From Pseudomonas sp. B21-040 (GTDB lineage: Bacteria; Pseudomonadota; Gammaproteobacteria; Pseudomonadales; Pseudomonadaceae), in contig NZ_CP087176.1 of NCBI RefSeq assembly GCF_024748695.1, forward strand, positions 2,845,501 to 2,909,500: a stretch of DNA of 64,000 bases. Reading direction: 5' to 3'. The notes beneath the pieces are model-generated. The model searched no databases. It worked only from the letters and a program-made list of their open reading frames with translations, and was not told the DNA's origin. A program made the translations under genes and the position numbers. Below are positions 34,366 to 42,513 of this stretch, piece after piece (positions within the stretch are counted from its first letter, which is position 1; each line of letters opens with the position of its first letter).

Positions 34366-34461
34366 CCCTGTGGGAGCGGGCTTGCCCGCGATAGCGGTGG
34401 GTTAGACAACGTCAATGTTGACTGATCAGGCCTCATCGCGGGCAAGCCCGCTCCCACAGGG
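34366..34461. repeat. REPIN (GI-type)
   Basis: Arms CCCTGTGGGAGCGGGCTTGC... (from 34366) and ...GCAAGCCCGCTCCCACAGGG (to 34461), about 27 bp each and perfect, around a ~40-bp loop. Second REPIN inside the cluster; the permease ribosome-binding site follows 13 bp later. Confidence 0.92.
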
Positions 34462-34483
34462 ATCTCGATGGAGAGGAATTATT

Positions 34484-35266
34484 GTGTACGGATCCTATTT
34501 ACGCTGGCTCCCCAGGGCCATTTCACTGTTGGTGTGCCTGCTGTTCTGGCAACTCGCCGCCAGTGGCCACTGGAACCTTGGCCTGGTCACCTTCGCCAAT
34601 GTGCCAACACCCTTGGCAGTCATTAACGCTGCCTTGAGCCTCGGCGACTCCGGCAAATTCGCCCAACATCTGAGCAGCAGCCTCAGCCGGGTCTTCGCCG
34701 GTTACCTCGCCGCGCTGATCGTCGGCATCGCCCTGGGCCTGGCCATCGGCCGCTCGAAATGGGCCGAAGATGTGCTGCTGCCACCCTTGGAGGTCCTGCG
34801 CCCGATTCCCGCCGTTGCCTGGATTCCATTGGCGATCCTGATGTTCCCGTCCTCGGAACTGTCGATGGTCTTCATCACCTTCACCGGGGCGTTGTTTCCG
34901 ATTCTGCTCAACACCGTGCATGGCGTCGAAGGCGTCGACCCACGCCTGATCGCCTCGGCCCGAAGCCTGGGGGCAGGGCGGCGGGCGATCCTGCTGGAAG
35001 TAATCCTGCCCGGCGCCGCGCCAAGCATCATCACAGGCCTGGCCATCGGCATGGGCACTTCATGGTTTTGCCTGGTCACCGCCGAAATGATCTCCGGCCA
35101 ATACGGCATCGGCTATTACACCTGGGAGTCGTACACCATCCAGAACTATGCCGACATCGTGGTCGGGATGTTGCTGATCGGTGTGTTGGGGATGGGCAGC
35201 AGCCTGCTGATCAAACGCCTCGGCGGGCTGTTCACGCCTTGGCACCGACCACGAGGAAAAGCCTGA
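34484..35266 (+). CDS. ABC transporter permease, NitT/TauT type
   Basis: A 260-residue, six-span inner-membrane permease of the SsuC/TauC/NrtB kind. The EAA loop that contacts the ATPase is in LIASARSLGAGRRAILLEVILPGAAPSIITGL near residue 165. The start is a GTG at 34484 with GAGAGG six bases before; earlier in-frame starts lie in the REPIN. Its stop overlaps the ATPase start (TGATG). Works with the preceding binding protein and the following ATPase. Confidence 0.9.
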   Translation: MYGSYLRWLPRAISLLVCLLFWQLAASGHWNLGLVTFANVPTPLAVINAALSLGDSGKFAQHLSSSLSRVFAGYLAALIVGIALGLAIGRSKWAEDVLLPPLEVLRPIPAVAWIPLAILMFPSSELSMVFITFTGALFPILLNTVHGVEGVDPRLIASARSLGAGRRAILLEVILPGAAPSIITGLAIGMGTSWFCLVTAEMISGQYGIGYYTWESYTIQNYADIVVGMLLIGVLGMGSSLLIKRLGGLFTPWHRPRGKA

Positions 35267-36114
35267 TGAGCGTGATGCAAACCCCGGAAGGGCGGATCGA
35301 CATCCGCCAGTTGTCTATCGTTCTCGGCGACGGCGCACACGCTTTCGAAGCCGTGCAAGGTCTGGATTGCCAGATTGAAGCCGGGCAGTTCGTGTGCATT
35401 CTCGGGCCGTCCGGTTGCGGCAAGTCGACATTGCTCGGCGCACTGGCCGGGCACCTGCAACCGCGTGCCGGCAGTCTCAAGGTCGATGGTGCGCCAGTGT
35501 CGGGCCCGTCGCCGCAGCGCGGCATGGTGTTCCAGCATCACACGTTGTTTCCTTGGCGAACCGTGCGCGACAACGTCGCCTTCGGCCTGAAAATGCGTGG
35601 CATCGGCAAGGCCGAACGGCATCGCGCCGCCGATGAAATTCTTGCGTTGGTGGGGCTGGAAGGTTTTGCCGAACGCTGGCCGGATCAGCTCTCCGGCGGT
35701 ATGCAGCAACGGGTGGAAATCGCCCGGGTGCTGATCAATCGCCCGCGCCTGTTGCTGATGGACGAACCCTTCGGTGCGCTCGACGCGCTGACTCGGCTGA
35801 ACATGCAGGAACTGCTGCTGGACATCTGGACGCGGATCCGCACCACCGTGGTGTTCGTCACCCACGACATCGACGAAGCGCTGTTCCTCGCCGATCGCCT
35901 GCTGGTCATGAGCACTCGACCGGGCCGGATCATCGAAGACGTGCGCCTCGACTTCCCCAGACCTCGCACCACCGAGCTGGTGACGAGCCCCGAATTTTCC
36001 CGCTTGAAGCGCCATTGCCTCGAATTACTGCGTCACGAAGACGGTCGGCAGCTACCGCGCCTGAACCCTCTCGGACTCCCCCCTGAAAACAAACTGCCGC
36101 GATTTGCCCTATGA
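35266..36114 (+). CDS. ABC transporter ATPase, NitT/TauT type
   Basis: A 282-residue ATPase. Walker A GPSGCGKST is at residues 47-55, the signature LSGGMQQR near residue 144, Walker B LLLMDEPFGALD near residue 162 and the switch His in VFVTHDIDEAL. The C-terminal ~50 residues are longer than in SsuB. It overlaps the permease by one base and the HEAT-repeat gene by four, so translation is coupled along the cluster. Confidence 0.92.
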   Translation: MSVMQTPEGRIDIRQLSIVLGDGAHAFEAVQGLDCQIEAGQFVCILGPSGCGKSTLLGALAGHLQPRAGSLKVDGAPVSGPSPQRGMVFQHHTLFPWRTVRDNVAFGLKMRGIGKAERHRAADEILALVGLEGFAERWPDQLSGGMQQRVEIARVLINRPRLLLMDEPFGALDALTRLNMQELLLDIWTRIRTTVVFVTHDIDEALFLADRLLVMSTRPGRIIEDVRLDFPRPRTTELVTSPEFSRLKRHCLELLRHEDGRQLPRLNPLGLPPENKLPRFAL

Positions 36115-37073
36115 CCTCTCTATTCGATGTAACCGATAACGACGACATCCTTGTCCTGCAACCGCGCCTGACCGATGACGATCCCGGCGTGCGGCGCATC
36201 GCGCTGATTGAACTGGCCGACCTTGAAGAACCGGATGGCTTGCTGTGGCTGGTGAATCGACTGGCCGAAGACCCCACCGAAGAAGTCCGCGCCGAGGCCG
36301 CCCGCTTGCTCGAAGCCTGGGAGGAAGAACCCGTGGTCGAAGCGCTGTGTCAGGCGCTGACCGATCCCTCGTTGACCGTGCAATCGGCCGCTGCACAAAG
36401 CCTCAGTTTGCTCAAAAGCGAAGCAGCGGGCCGGGTGATTCTGCCATGGACGGCGCATGCCGCGATCAGCGTGCGCATTGCCGCGTTCAGGGCGTTGCGT
36501 GAGTTGCGGTTTCCTGATGCCGCCGGTGCTGCAATCGTGGCGTTGAACGATGAGGACGCCAGTGTCCGGCGCGAAGCGGTCGGCGTACTCGGCTGGCTCA
36601 AGCAACTCGATGCCTTGCCGGCCCTGGCCCGATTAGCCAGTCACGACCCGGACACCGAAGTTCGCCGCGCCGCCACCGGGGCCCTCGGTTTGGCATCCGA
36701 CGCGCAAGTGCTGCCGGCGTTGCGCCAGGCATTACAGGACGACGCCTGGCAAGTGCGCGAAGAAGCCGCGACCACGCTGGGCAAAGTCGGTCACAGGGAT
36801 GCTGGCGACGCCTTGGTCGAAGCCTTGAGCGATGATTACTGGCAAGTCCGCCTGCGTGCCACCCGCAGCCTCGGCCGCTTGCGTTACGCCCCGGCCCTCG
36901 ACGCACTGATCGAATCCCTCGGCCACCGCATCAGCAACCTGCGCAAGGAAGCGGCGCTGGCCCTTGGCGAATTGAACGACAAAGGCGCCATCGCCCCCTT
37001 GCAGGCCGCGCAAGACGACGGCGACCCGGAAGTGCGCAAAGCCGTGCGCATCGCCTTGAGTCAACTGCAATGA
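36111..37073 (+). CDS. HEAT-repeat protein
   Basis: A 320-residue all-helical protein made of about nine HEAT/PBS-lyase-type repeats of ~31 residues: repeated units such as D.D..VRR.A...L..L, e.g. HDPDTEVRRAATGALGLASD and DDYWQVRLRATRSLGRLRY. No catalytic motif, signal peptide or membrane segment. Such proteins are scaffolds, or maturation factors for cofactor proteins. Here it is translationally coupled to an ABC ATPase before it and DUF971 after it, which suggests a chaperone or scaffold for the cluster's Fe-S or flavoprotein. Confidence 0.88.
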   Translation: MTSLFDVTDNDDILVLQPRLTDDDPGVRRIALIELADLEEPDGLLWLVNRLAEDPTEEVRAEAARLLEAWEEEPVVEALCQALTDPSLTVQSAAAQSLSLLKSEAAGRVILPWTAHAAISVRIAAFRALRELRFPDAAGAAIVALNDEDASVRREAVGVLGWLKQLDALPALARLASHDPDTEVRRAATGALGLASDAQVLPALRQALQDDAWQVREEAATTLGKVGHRDAGDALVEALSDDYWQVRLRATRSLGRLRYAPALDALIESLGHRISNLRKEAALALGELNDKGAIAPLQAAQDDGDPEVRKAVRIALSQLQ

Positions 37074-37363
37074 ACCCGTTGGCCGTGGTCAACTCCCAGG
37101 GGAAACAGCAGCTGCGATTGAACTGGCCGGATGGGCGTGAACAGTGGCTGGGACATGCCGAGTTGCGGCGCCAATGCCCGTGCTCGCAGTGCCGGGCGTT
37201 TCGGCTGCAAGGGCTGACGGTAAAGGTTGATCCGCGCATTCGTGTGGTTGAACTCAATGCCCAGGGTTATGGCCTGCAACTGGTGTTCAGCGACGGCCAC
37301 GAACGCGGTATCTACCCGTGGCCCTACCTGGCACAACTCATTTGCGAGTCTATTGAAATTTAA
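37070..37363 (+). CDS. DUF971-family protein
   Basis: A 97-residue protein with the DUF971 fold: LRLNWPDGREQWLGHAELRRQCPCSQCRA, then a strand-rich half ending YPWPYL. The CPCSQC motif (residues ~37-42) offers a metal or Fe-S site. DUF971 domains also occur at the N-terminus of gamma-butyrobetaine hydroxylases and next to Mrp/ApbC Fe-S carriers. Overlaps the HEAT gene by four bases and ends the cluster, directly abutting a REPIN. Confidence 0.85.
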   Translation: MNPLAVVNSQGKQQLRLNWPDGREQWLGHAELRRQCPCSQCRAFRLQGLTVKVDPRIRVVELNAQGYGLQLVFSDGHERGIYPWPYLAQLICESIEI

Positions 37364-37453
37364 TGTGGGAGCGGGCTTGCCCGCGATGGCGGACTGACAT
37401 TCGGTATAGATGTTGAATGTACTGGCCTCATCGCGGGCAAGCCCGCTCCCACA
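37364..37453. repeat. REPIN (GI-type)
   Basis: Starts at the base after the DUF971 stop. Arms TGTGGGAGCGGGCTTGCCCG... and the complementary ...GCCCGCTCCCACA, ~25 bp, perfect, around a ~40-bp loop. Lies between convergent genes and could end both transcripts. Confidence 0.92.
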
Positions 37454-37469
37454 GGGGGGATGTGCGCAG

Positions 37470-38207
37470 TCAGAAGGACTTGCTGACACTCGCCACTACG
37501 GTCGCACTGCACACGTCGTCAAACCCCCAGTTGCTGGCGCATTGGCTTTTCGACAGGTCGGTGTCGACGTAGCTCAAGCCCAGCATCACGCCGGCCAGTT
37601 CGTGGGTCAGTTTGACTTCCCATTCGCGGTACGAATCTTCGGCGTGGCCCGAGCTTGAGTACAGGTGCGGGTCCTTGAAGTCCATGTTGCCGTAGCGCAG
37701 TTTCAGGCCCGTGTCGTATGGCAATTGGGTTTCGTAACCGACATAGGTGTACAGCGAGTTCTGCTCGCTTTCGATGCCTGGCGCATCGTCGGAATAGTAG
37801 GCGCCGAACTTCACCCCGTAGACGCTGAGAATGCTGTAGACCTCGCTCTGGTTGAACTGGCTTTCTTTCGGGTATGAGTACTTGAGGTAACCGATGTCCA
37901 GATTGACGTCTTCGGTGGCTTCCCAAAACCAGCCGGCGTAGTAGTCGATTTCCTGGCGGGTTTTCAGGCCGCCACCGAAGTCGACGTTCGAACTCCAGGC
38001 CCCCACGTATAAACCCGTGCTGTGAGTGAGGGTCACGCCGGCCTGCACAGCGGGATCATTCTGAGTTTGTGAAATGCCGCGGGTGCGGTAATCGCTCGCC
38101 AGGGTCAGGTCCACCAGTACGGAAAAGTCATCATTGAGGACAATGGCCTGGCTGCTCAATGGCAGCAGGCTCAGGGATCCGAGGGCGAACAGGGTGAAAG
38201 CTTTCAT
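37470..38207 (-). CDS. TorF-like outer-membrane porin
   Basis: A 245-residue protein with a Sec signal peptide (cleavage after SQA near residue 21) and a beta-barrel body. DLTLASDYRTRGISQTQNDPAVQAGVTLTHSTGLYVGAWSSNVDF is the hallmark of the TorF family of putative porins (TIGR02001). The last residue is Phe (VSKSF), as needed for barrel insertion. Cargo unknown. The exported amidohydrolase gene lies 110 bp upstream on the same strand, and they may be functionally linked. Confidence 0.88.
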   Translation of the reverse strand: MKAFTLFALGSLSLLPLSSQAIVLNDDFSVLVDLTLASDYRTRGISQTQNDPAVQAGVTLTHSTGLYVGAWSSNVDFGGGLKTRQEIDYYAGWFWEATEDVNLDIGYLKYSYPKESQFNQSEVYSILSVYGVKFGAYYSDDAPGIESEQNSLYTYVGYETQLPYDTGLKLRYGNMDFKDPHLYSSSGHAEDSYREWEVKLTHELAGVMLGLSYVDTDLSKSQCASNWGFDDVCSATVVASVSKSF

Positions 38208-38316
38208 GAATAAAGTCCCGATGTTGTGATTGTTTTATGGGCAGTTTTTTTACGCAAAGCTGCGCCGTGCCCCGGCGTTGAGCGCGGGGTCGGGCAGGGG
38301 TGACAGCGGATTTTTA

Positions 38317-40059
38317 TTAGAGGGTGGGGGCGTAGACTTCGCGGCCGGCAAACCAGGTTTGCAGCACTTTTGTGTCGTGCAGGGCCTTGTTGTCGACGGT
38401 GAAAACGTCACGGTCCAGCACGATGAAGTCAGCCTGCTTGCCTGGGGTCAGCGAACCGATTTGTTTCTCCAAGCCAATGGTGCGCGCCGCGTTTGCGGTG
38501 TAGGCGTAGAACATCGTTTCGCGGTCGACGGCTTCTTTGGCATTCAGTACACCCAGCGGACCGACGCGGGTGATGGCCTGGGCCATGGCGTTCCACGGGT
38601 TGGGCGAGGACACCGGCCAGTCACTGGCGCCCGAAATCGTCGCGCCTTGTTTGAGCAGCGAATGCGCCGGGTATTGGTAACGGAAGGCGAGGGCGCTGAC
38701 GTAAGGCTTGATCATGTCCGTGGTGTAGTCGTCGGCCGAGGCCCACAGCAGTTGCATCGAGGCGATGACGTTGAGCGGTTTGAACCGTGCAAACTCTTTC
38801 GGATTGACGATTTGCAAGTGCGTGATCGAGTGCGTCACGCCGCTCTGGCGATCCTTGCGTGCCTGAGCGATGCCGTTCAGCGCCTCACGCACCGCGCGAT
38901 CGCCGATCGCATGGATGTGCACCAGCCAGCCGCGCTGGTCGATGGCGCTGACCAGTTCGCCGAAATGCTTCGGATCGATCAGCAATTCACCTTGTTTGTG
39001 CGAGTTGCTGTAAGGGTCGATCATTGCCGCGCTCTGGGCCGGGAATTCGATCACGCCGTCGGCGAAAATCTTCACGCCCGGCAGGGTCAGGTTCGGGATG
39101 CCCTGGAATTGCTGGCGAACCTTGTCCAGCGTATCGAGATCGGCCGGCACGCTTTTCGAGTTGGCCACCAGCAGGGCGGCCACGTGGACGCTCATGTCAC
39201 CGCTTTCGGCCAGCGCCTTATAGGCCGGGAGCACGCCAACGGTTTTTTCCGTGGGTTTGAGTGCGAACAGCGGTTCGCCGGGCGCGGCATTGGCGGCGGG
39301 GTCCATCCACGCCGTGATGCCGAAGCTGTTGTTGTAGCGCACGGCCGATTGGGCGGCTTTGAGCATATCGGCGGTGCTCGGCACCGGCATTTTCGAGGAC
39401 ACTCGGTCCCACCCGGCGTCCACCAGGAAACCGTTGGGGGTGCCATCGGCGCGCTTGCCAATGGTGTCGACTTCGGCGGCGGGCAATGACTTGAGCAACG
39501 CGGCATCGACGCCGGCGCGCTTGAGCATGAAGTCGTTGGCCCAGGCCGTGTGGTGGTCGCTGCCGGTGAACACCACGGGCACATCGGCCCATTCACCGGT
39601 GTTGAATTTTTTGCCCAGGGCCTCGGCCTGCGCCCAGTAAACCGAGCTCATGCCGGCCACGGTCAGTACATCGCCGTGTTTGGCCTTACCGTCGTCACGC
39701 CAGCCGCGCAGGCGTTTTTCCAGTTCGTCGAGCTCGACCACCTCGTCTTCCATGTTGGCCACGACCATTTCCAGGCCGCCGAAAATCGCATGGGAATGGG
39801 TGTCGATCAGACCGGGCATCAGGGTTTTACCGCCCAGATCCACCACTTTTGTTTCCGGTGTGATCAAGACCTTGATCTGCGCATCGCTGCCCACTTGCAG
39901 CACCTTGCCGTCTTGTACTGCCAGCGCCTGCACCTTCGGTTGGGTGCGGTCAGCGGTGAAAATCTTGCCATTGATCAGCACCAGGTCGGTGGCTGCCATG
40001 GCTTCCATCGAGGCAAAACTCACTGCGGCCATCAATAGATTCGGGATGAATCTTTTCAT
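38317..40059 (-). CDS. Exported YtcJ-type amidohydrolase (amidohydrolase_3)
   Basis: A 580-residue metal-dependent hydrolase with a Sec signal (MKRFIPNLLMAAVSFASMEAMA). The metal-binding pair is in LMPGLIDTHSHAIFGG near residue 80. Further ligands are in VHIHAIGDRAV near residue 380 and the Asp in SGASDWPVSSPNPW near residue 475. The final WFAGREVYAPTL is typical of YtcJ-like members, which hydrolyse amide or carbamate bonds. The gene is divergent from a LysR regulator 103 bp away and upstream of a porin. Confidence 0.88.
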   Translation of the reverse strand: MKRFIPNLLMAAVSFASMEAMAATDLVLINGKIFTADRTQPKVQALAVQDGKVLQVGSDAQIKVLITPETKVVDLGGKTLMPGLIDTHSHAIFGGLEMVVANMEDEVVELDELEKRLRGWRDDGKAKHGDVLTVAGMSSVYWAQAEALGKKFNTGEWADVPVVFTGSDHHTAWANDFMLKRAGVDAALLKSLPAAEVDTIGKRADGTPNGFLVDAGWDRVSSKMPVPSTADMLKAAQSAVRYNNSFGITAWMDPAANAAPGEPLFALKPTEKTVGVLPAYKALAESGDMSVHVAALLVANSKSVPADLDTLDKVRQQFQGIPNLTLPGVKIFADGVIEFPAQSAAMIDPYSNSHKQGELLIDPKHFGELVSAIDQRGWLVHIHAIGDRAVREALNGIAQARKDRQSGVTHSITHLQIVNPKEFARFKPLNVIASMQLLWASADDYTTDMIKPYVSALAFRYQYPAHSLLKQGATISGASDWPVSSPNPWNAMAQAITRVGPLGVLNAKEAVDRETMFYAYTANAARTIGLEKQIGSLTPGKQADFIVLDRDVFTVDNKALHDTKVLQTWFAGREVYAPTL

Positions 40060-40162
40060 TGAATGTTTCCTTGTTATTGCGTCTGATGGCCAGATTAGTG
40101 GCTGCTTGTGCGCAGCAGAACGCCTTCCTCACGAAAAACGTTTTTGCCGGAATGGAAAAAGT

Positions 40163-41095
40163 ATGGACAAGCTGGGTGCGTTGAAAATGTTCGTGGTCAC
40201 GGCGCAACTCGGCAGCTTCAGCCGTGCCGCCGAGCAGCTGGGTAAAACCCCGTCGGCCCTGACCAAAGCGGTCAATCACCTGGAAGCCGAGCTCGGCGCC
40301 CGGTTGTTCGAGCGCAGCACTCGACGGATTCTGTTGACCGAGTCCGGGCGGCTTTATCTGGAAACCGCGCGCCAGGTGTTGCAGCGGCTGGAGGAGGCGG
40401 GTGAGGAAATCGAGCAATTGCAGCATGGCCTGCGCGGCAATCTGAAAATCACCGCGCCGCTGGCCTATGGGCAGGCGTTTCTCGATCAAGTGTGTGGCGG
40501 CTTTCTGGAGCAATACCCGCAGATCAATCTGCAAGTGGACTTGTGCGATGAGTTCGTCAATTTGTTGGAAAGCGGTTACGACCTCGCCTTGCGCGAAGGC
40601 CACGACGACTTGCCGGGGCTGATTGCTCGCGTTGTCGGCAGTAATCGCCTGGCCCTGTGTGGCAGCCCGGCTTATCTGGCGCGTAAAACGCTGCCTGTCA
40701 CCCCACAAACCCTGGATGACCACGAATGGCTGTTGTACCGCCATCCGTTGCTCAGTCGCGAATTCTGGTGGGTCGAACGCGACGGGCAGCGTCTGAGCCT
40801 GCCTCAACCGGTTTCACCGCGACTGCGCAGCGACAATTACGACCTGTTGCTGGCCAACGCGCTGGCCGGGCGCGGTTTGCTGCACACGCCGTTGTGGAGC
40901 GCCGCGCCATACCTTGCCGACGGCCGGCTGGTGCGGCTGATGGCCGACTATGACATCGACCCGGACAGCTTTGGCCCGCACATTCTGGCGGTGTACCCGA
41001 GCCATCGCCGGGCAACCGCGAAGGTCTTGGCGTTTATCGACTACATCGCAGGTTTTCTGGCGTCTCGGGGCTTGAATGAAGACGGCGGCAGTTGA
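40163..41095 (+). CDS. LysR-family transcriptional regulator
   Basis: A 310-residue regulator: winged HTH (LGALKMFVVTAQLGSFSRAAEQLGKTPSALTKAVNHLEAELGARLFERSTRRILLTESG) and a C-terminal effector domain. The DNA-binding part resembles the CrgA/DsdC-like group. Because it is divergent from the amidohydrolase gene, control of that gene is likely. Start at 40163 has GGAAAAAG before it; the upstream frame is not coding. Confidence 0.88.
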   Translation: MDKLGALKMFVVTAQLGSFSRAAEQLGKTPSALTKAVNHLEAELGARLFERSTRRILLTESGRLYLETARQVLQRLEEAGEEIEQLQHGLRGNLKITAPLAYGQAFLDQVCGGFLEQYPQINLQVDLCDEFVNLLESGYDLALREGHDDLPGLIARVVGSNRLALCGSPAYLARKTLPVTPQTLDDHEWLLYRHPLLSREFWWVERDGQRLSLPQPVSPRLRSDNYDLLLANALAGRGLLHTPLWSAAPYLADGRLVRLMADYDIDPDSFGPHILAVYPSHRRATAKVLAFIDYIAGFLASRGLNEDGGS

Positions 41096-41121
41096 GTTTT
41101 CATTTACACACTGACCGGGCC

Positions 41122-41205
41122 CCTGTAGCAGCTGTCGAGTGAAACGAGGCTGCGATCTTCTACAGACCCAATCGCAGCCTCGTTTCACTCGACAGCTGCT
41201 ACAGG
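41122..41205. repeat. Long inverted repeat, GTAGCAGCTG family, copy 4 (short loop)
   Basis: Perfect 35-bp arms at 41122-41156 and 41171-41205 with only a 14-bp loop. Arm interior is TCGAGTGAAACGAGGCTGCGAT. It follows the LysR gene and precedes lexA2. Confidence 0.92.
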
Positions 41206-41264
41206 ACTCCTACACATAATTCCTACACGGCGCCTACAAGTCCTTGTCAGGGAAATGCCAAAAG

Positions 41265-41278
41265 AGTACAAATGTACT
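41265..41278. promoter_or_regulatory. LexA2 operator (SOS box)
   Basis: AGTACAAATGTACT is a perfect palindrome of the form GTAC-N4-GTAC, matching the LexA2 site reported in P. putida (AGTAC-N4-GTGCT type). It ends three bases before the lexA2 ATG, so repressor bound here would also cover the translation start region. It should control lexA2-imuA-imuB-dnaE2. Confidence 0.85.
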
Positions 41279-41280
41279 CC

Positions 41281-41889
41281 ATGACAAACCTTACTCCCCG
41301 TCGTACCGCCATCCTGACGTTTATCCGCGACCGAATCGCGGAGCACGGTCAGTCCCCGAGCCTTGCTGAAATCAGCGAAGCGTTCGGTTTTGCCTCTCGC
41401 AGCGTGGCGCGCAAGCATGTGCTGGCGCTGACCGAGGCCGGTTTCATCGAGGTCAACCCGCATCAGGCCCGTGGCATTCGCCTGCTCGGGCAACCGGCGC
41501 GCCCCGAGTTGCTGGACATTCCGGTACTCGGCCGGGTGGCGGCCGGTGCGCCCATCGGTGCCGACGCCGAGGTGCACAGCCGTTTGCTGCTCGACCCGGC
41601 AATCTTTTCGCGGGTGCCGGATTACATGCTGCGGGTTCAGGGCGATTCGATGATCGGGGACGGCATTCTCGATGGCGATCTGGTGGGCGTGCGGCGCAAC
41701 CCCGAGGCGGTCAACGGCCAGATCGTCGTGGCGCGGCTGGACGGTGAAGTCACCATCAAGCGTTTCGAGCGGGTCGGCGACACGGTTCGCCTGTTGCCAC
41801 GCAACCCGGCGTATCAGCCGATCATCGTGCAGCCCGGTCAGGATCTCGCCATCGAAGGGGTGTTCTGCGGTCTGGTGAGGCAAGGGTGA
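41281..41889 (+). CDS. lexA2: LexA2, SOS repressor of the mutagenesis cassette
   Basis: A 202-residue LexA paralogue: N-terminal winged helix (LTPRRTAILTFIRDRIAEHGQSPSLAEIS), self-cleavage site A88-G89 (VAAGAP), catalytic Ser123 (GDSM) and Lys160 (VTIKRFE). The first gene of the cassette found in many proteobacteria. An earlier ATG (41272) lies inside the operator and is rejected. No clear ribosome-binding site is seen, so translation may be weak or near leaderless. Overlaps imuA by one base. Confidence 0.9.
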   Translation: MTNLTPRRTAILTFIRDRIAEHGQSPSLAEISEAFGFASRSVARKHVLALTEAGFIEVNPHQARGIRLLGQPARPELLDIPVLGRVAAGAPIGADAEVHSRLLLDPAIFSRVPDYMLRVQGDSMIGDGILDGDLVGVRRNPEAVNGQIVVARLDGEVTIKRFERVGDTVRLLPRNPAYQPIIVQPGQDLAIEGVFCGLVRQG

Positions 41890-42506
41890 TGGGCGCCGTC
41901 GTTGCGCTGGATACGCTGTTCAATGGCGGCCAGGTCTGGAAGGGCCGGCCTGCGCCACCGGCCGTCAGCCCGCAACCCACCGGGCATGCCGCGCTGGATG
42001 CGGCGCTGCCCACCGGAGGCTGGCCGGAAGCGGCGCTGACCGAAATCCTCCTGGCCGGGCAGGGGGTGGGTGAATTGCAACTGGTGTGGCCAGCGCTGGC
42101 GCGGTTGTCGGCGGCGGGCGAGCGCATCGTGCTGGTGGCGCCGCCGTATGTGCCGTATCCGCAAGCGTGGCAGAACGCCGGGGTCGATCTGCGCCAGTTG
42201 TCGATCATCCAGGCCAGCGAGCGCGATGCCTTGTGGGCCGCGGAGCAATGCCTGCGTTCAGGCAGTTGCGGCGCCGTATTGTGCTGGCCGCACAAGGCCG
42301 ATGACCGGGCGTTGCGTCGCTTGCAGGTGGCGGCGGAAACCGGTTCGACCCTGGCGTTCGCCTACCGCTCGCTCCATGAAGCGATCAACCCGTCGCCCGC
42401 CGCCCTGCGCATCGCCATCGACGCCAACCCCGCGCAATTGCGCGTGCTCAAGTGCCGGGGCGGGCTGGCGCGCTCGGCGCCGATTGCCTTCCCCGTGGGG
42501 CATTGA
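41889..42506 (+). CDS. imuA: ImuA, RecA-like translesion synthesis protein
   Basis: A 205-residue protein of the ImuA/SulA-like RecA-fold group: LPTGGWPEAALTEILLAGQGVGELQLVWPAL at about residues 38-68, in the position of the RecA Walker region but without a classical Walker A Lys. The C-terminal part ends in LKCRGGLARSAPIAFPV. It partners ImuB and DnaE2 in SOS mutagenesis. Translationally coupled to lexA2 (TGATG) and followed by imuB 7 bp later. Confidence 0.9.
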   Translation: MGAVVALDTLFNGGQVWKGRPAPPAVSPQPTGHAALDAALPTGGWPEAALTEILLAGQGVGELQLVWPALARLSAAGERIVLVAPPYVPYPQAWQNAGVDLRQLSIIQASERDALWAAEQCLRSGSCGAVLCWPHKADDRALRRLQVAAETGSTLAFAYRSLHEAINPSPAALRIAIDANPAQLRVLKCRGGLARSAPIAFPVGH

Positions 42507-42513
42507 GGTTGCC

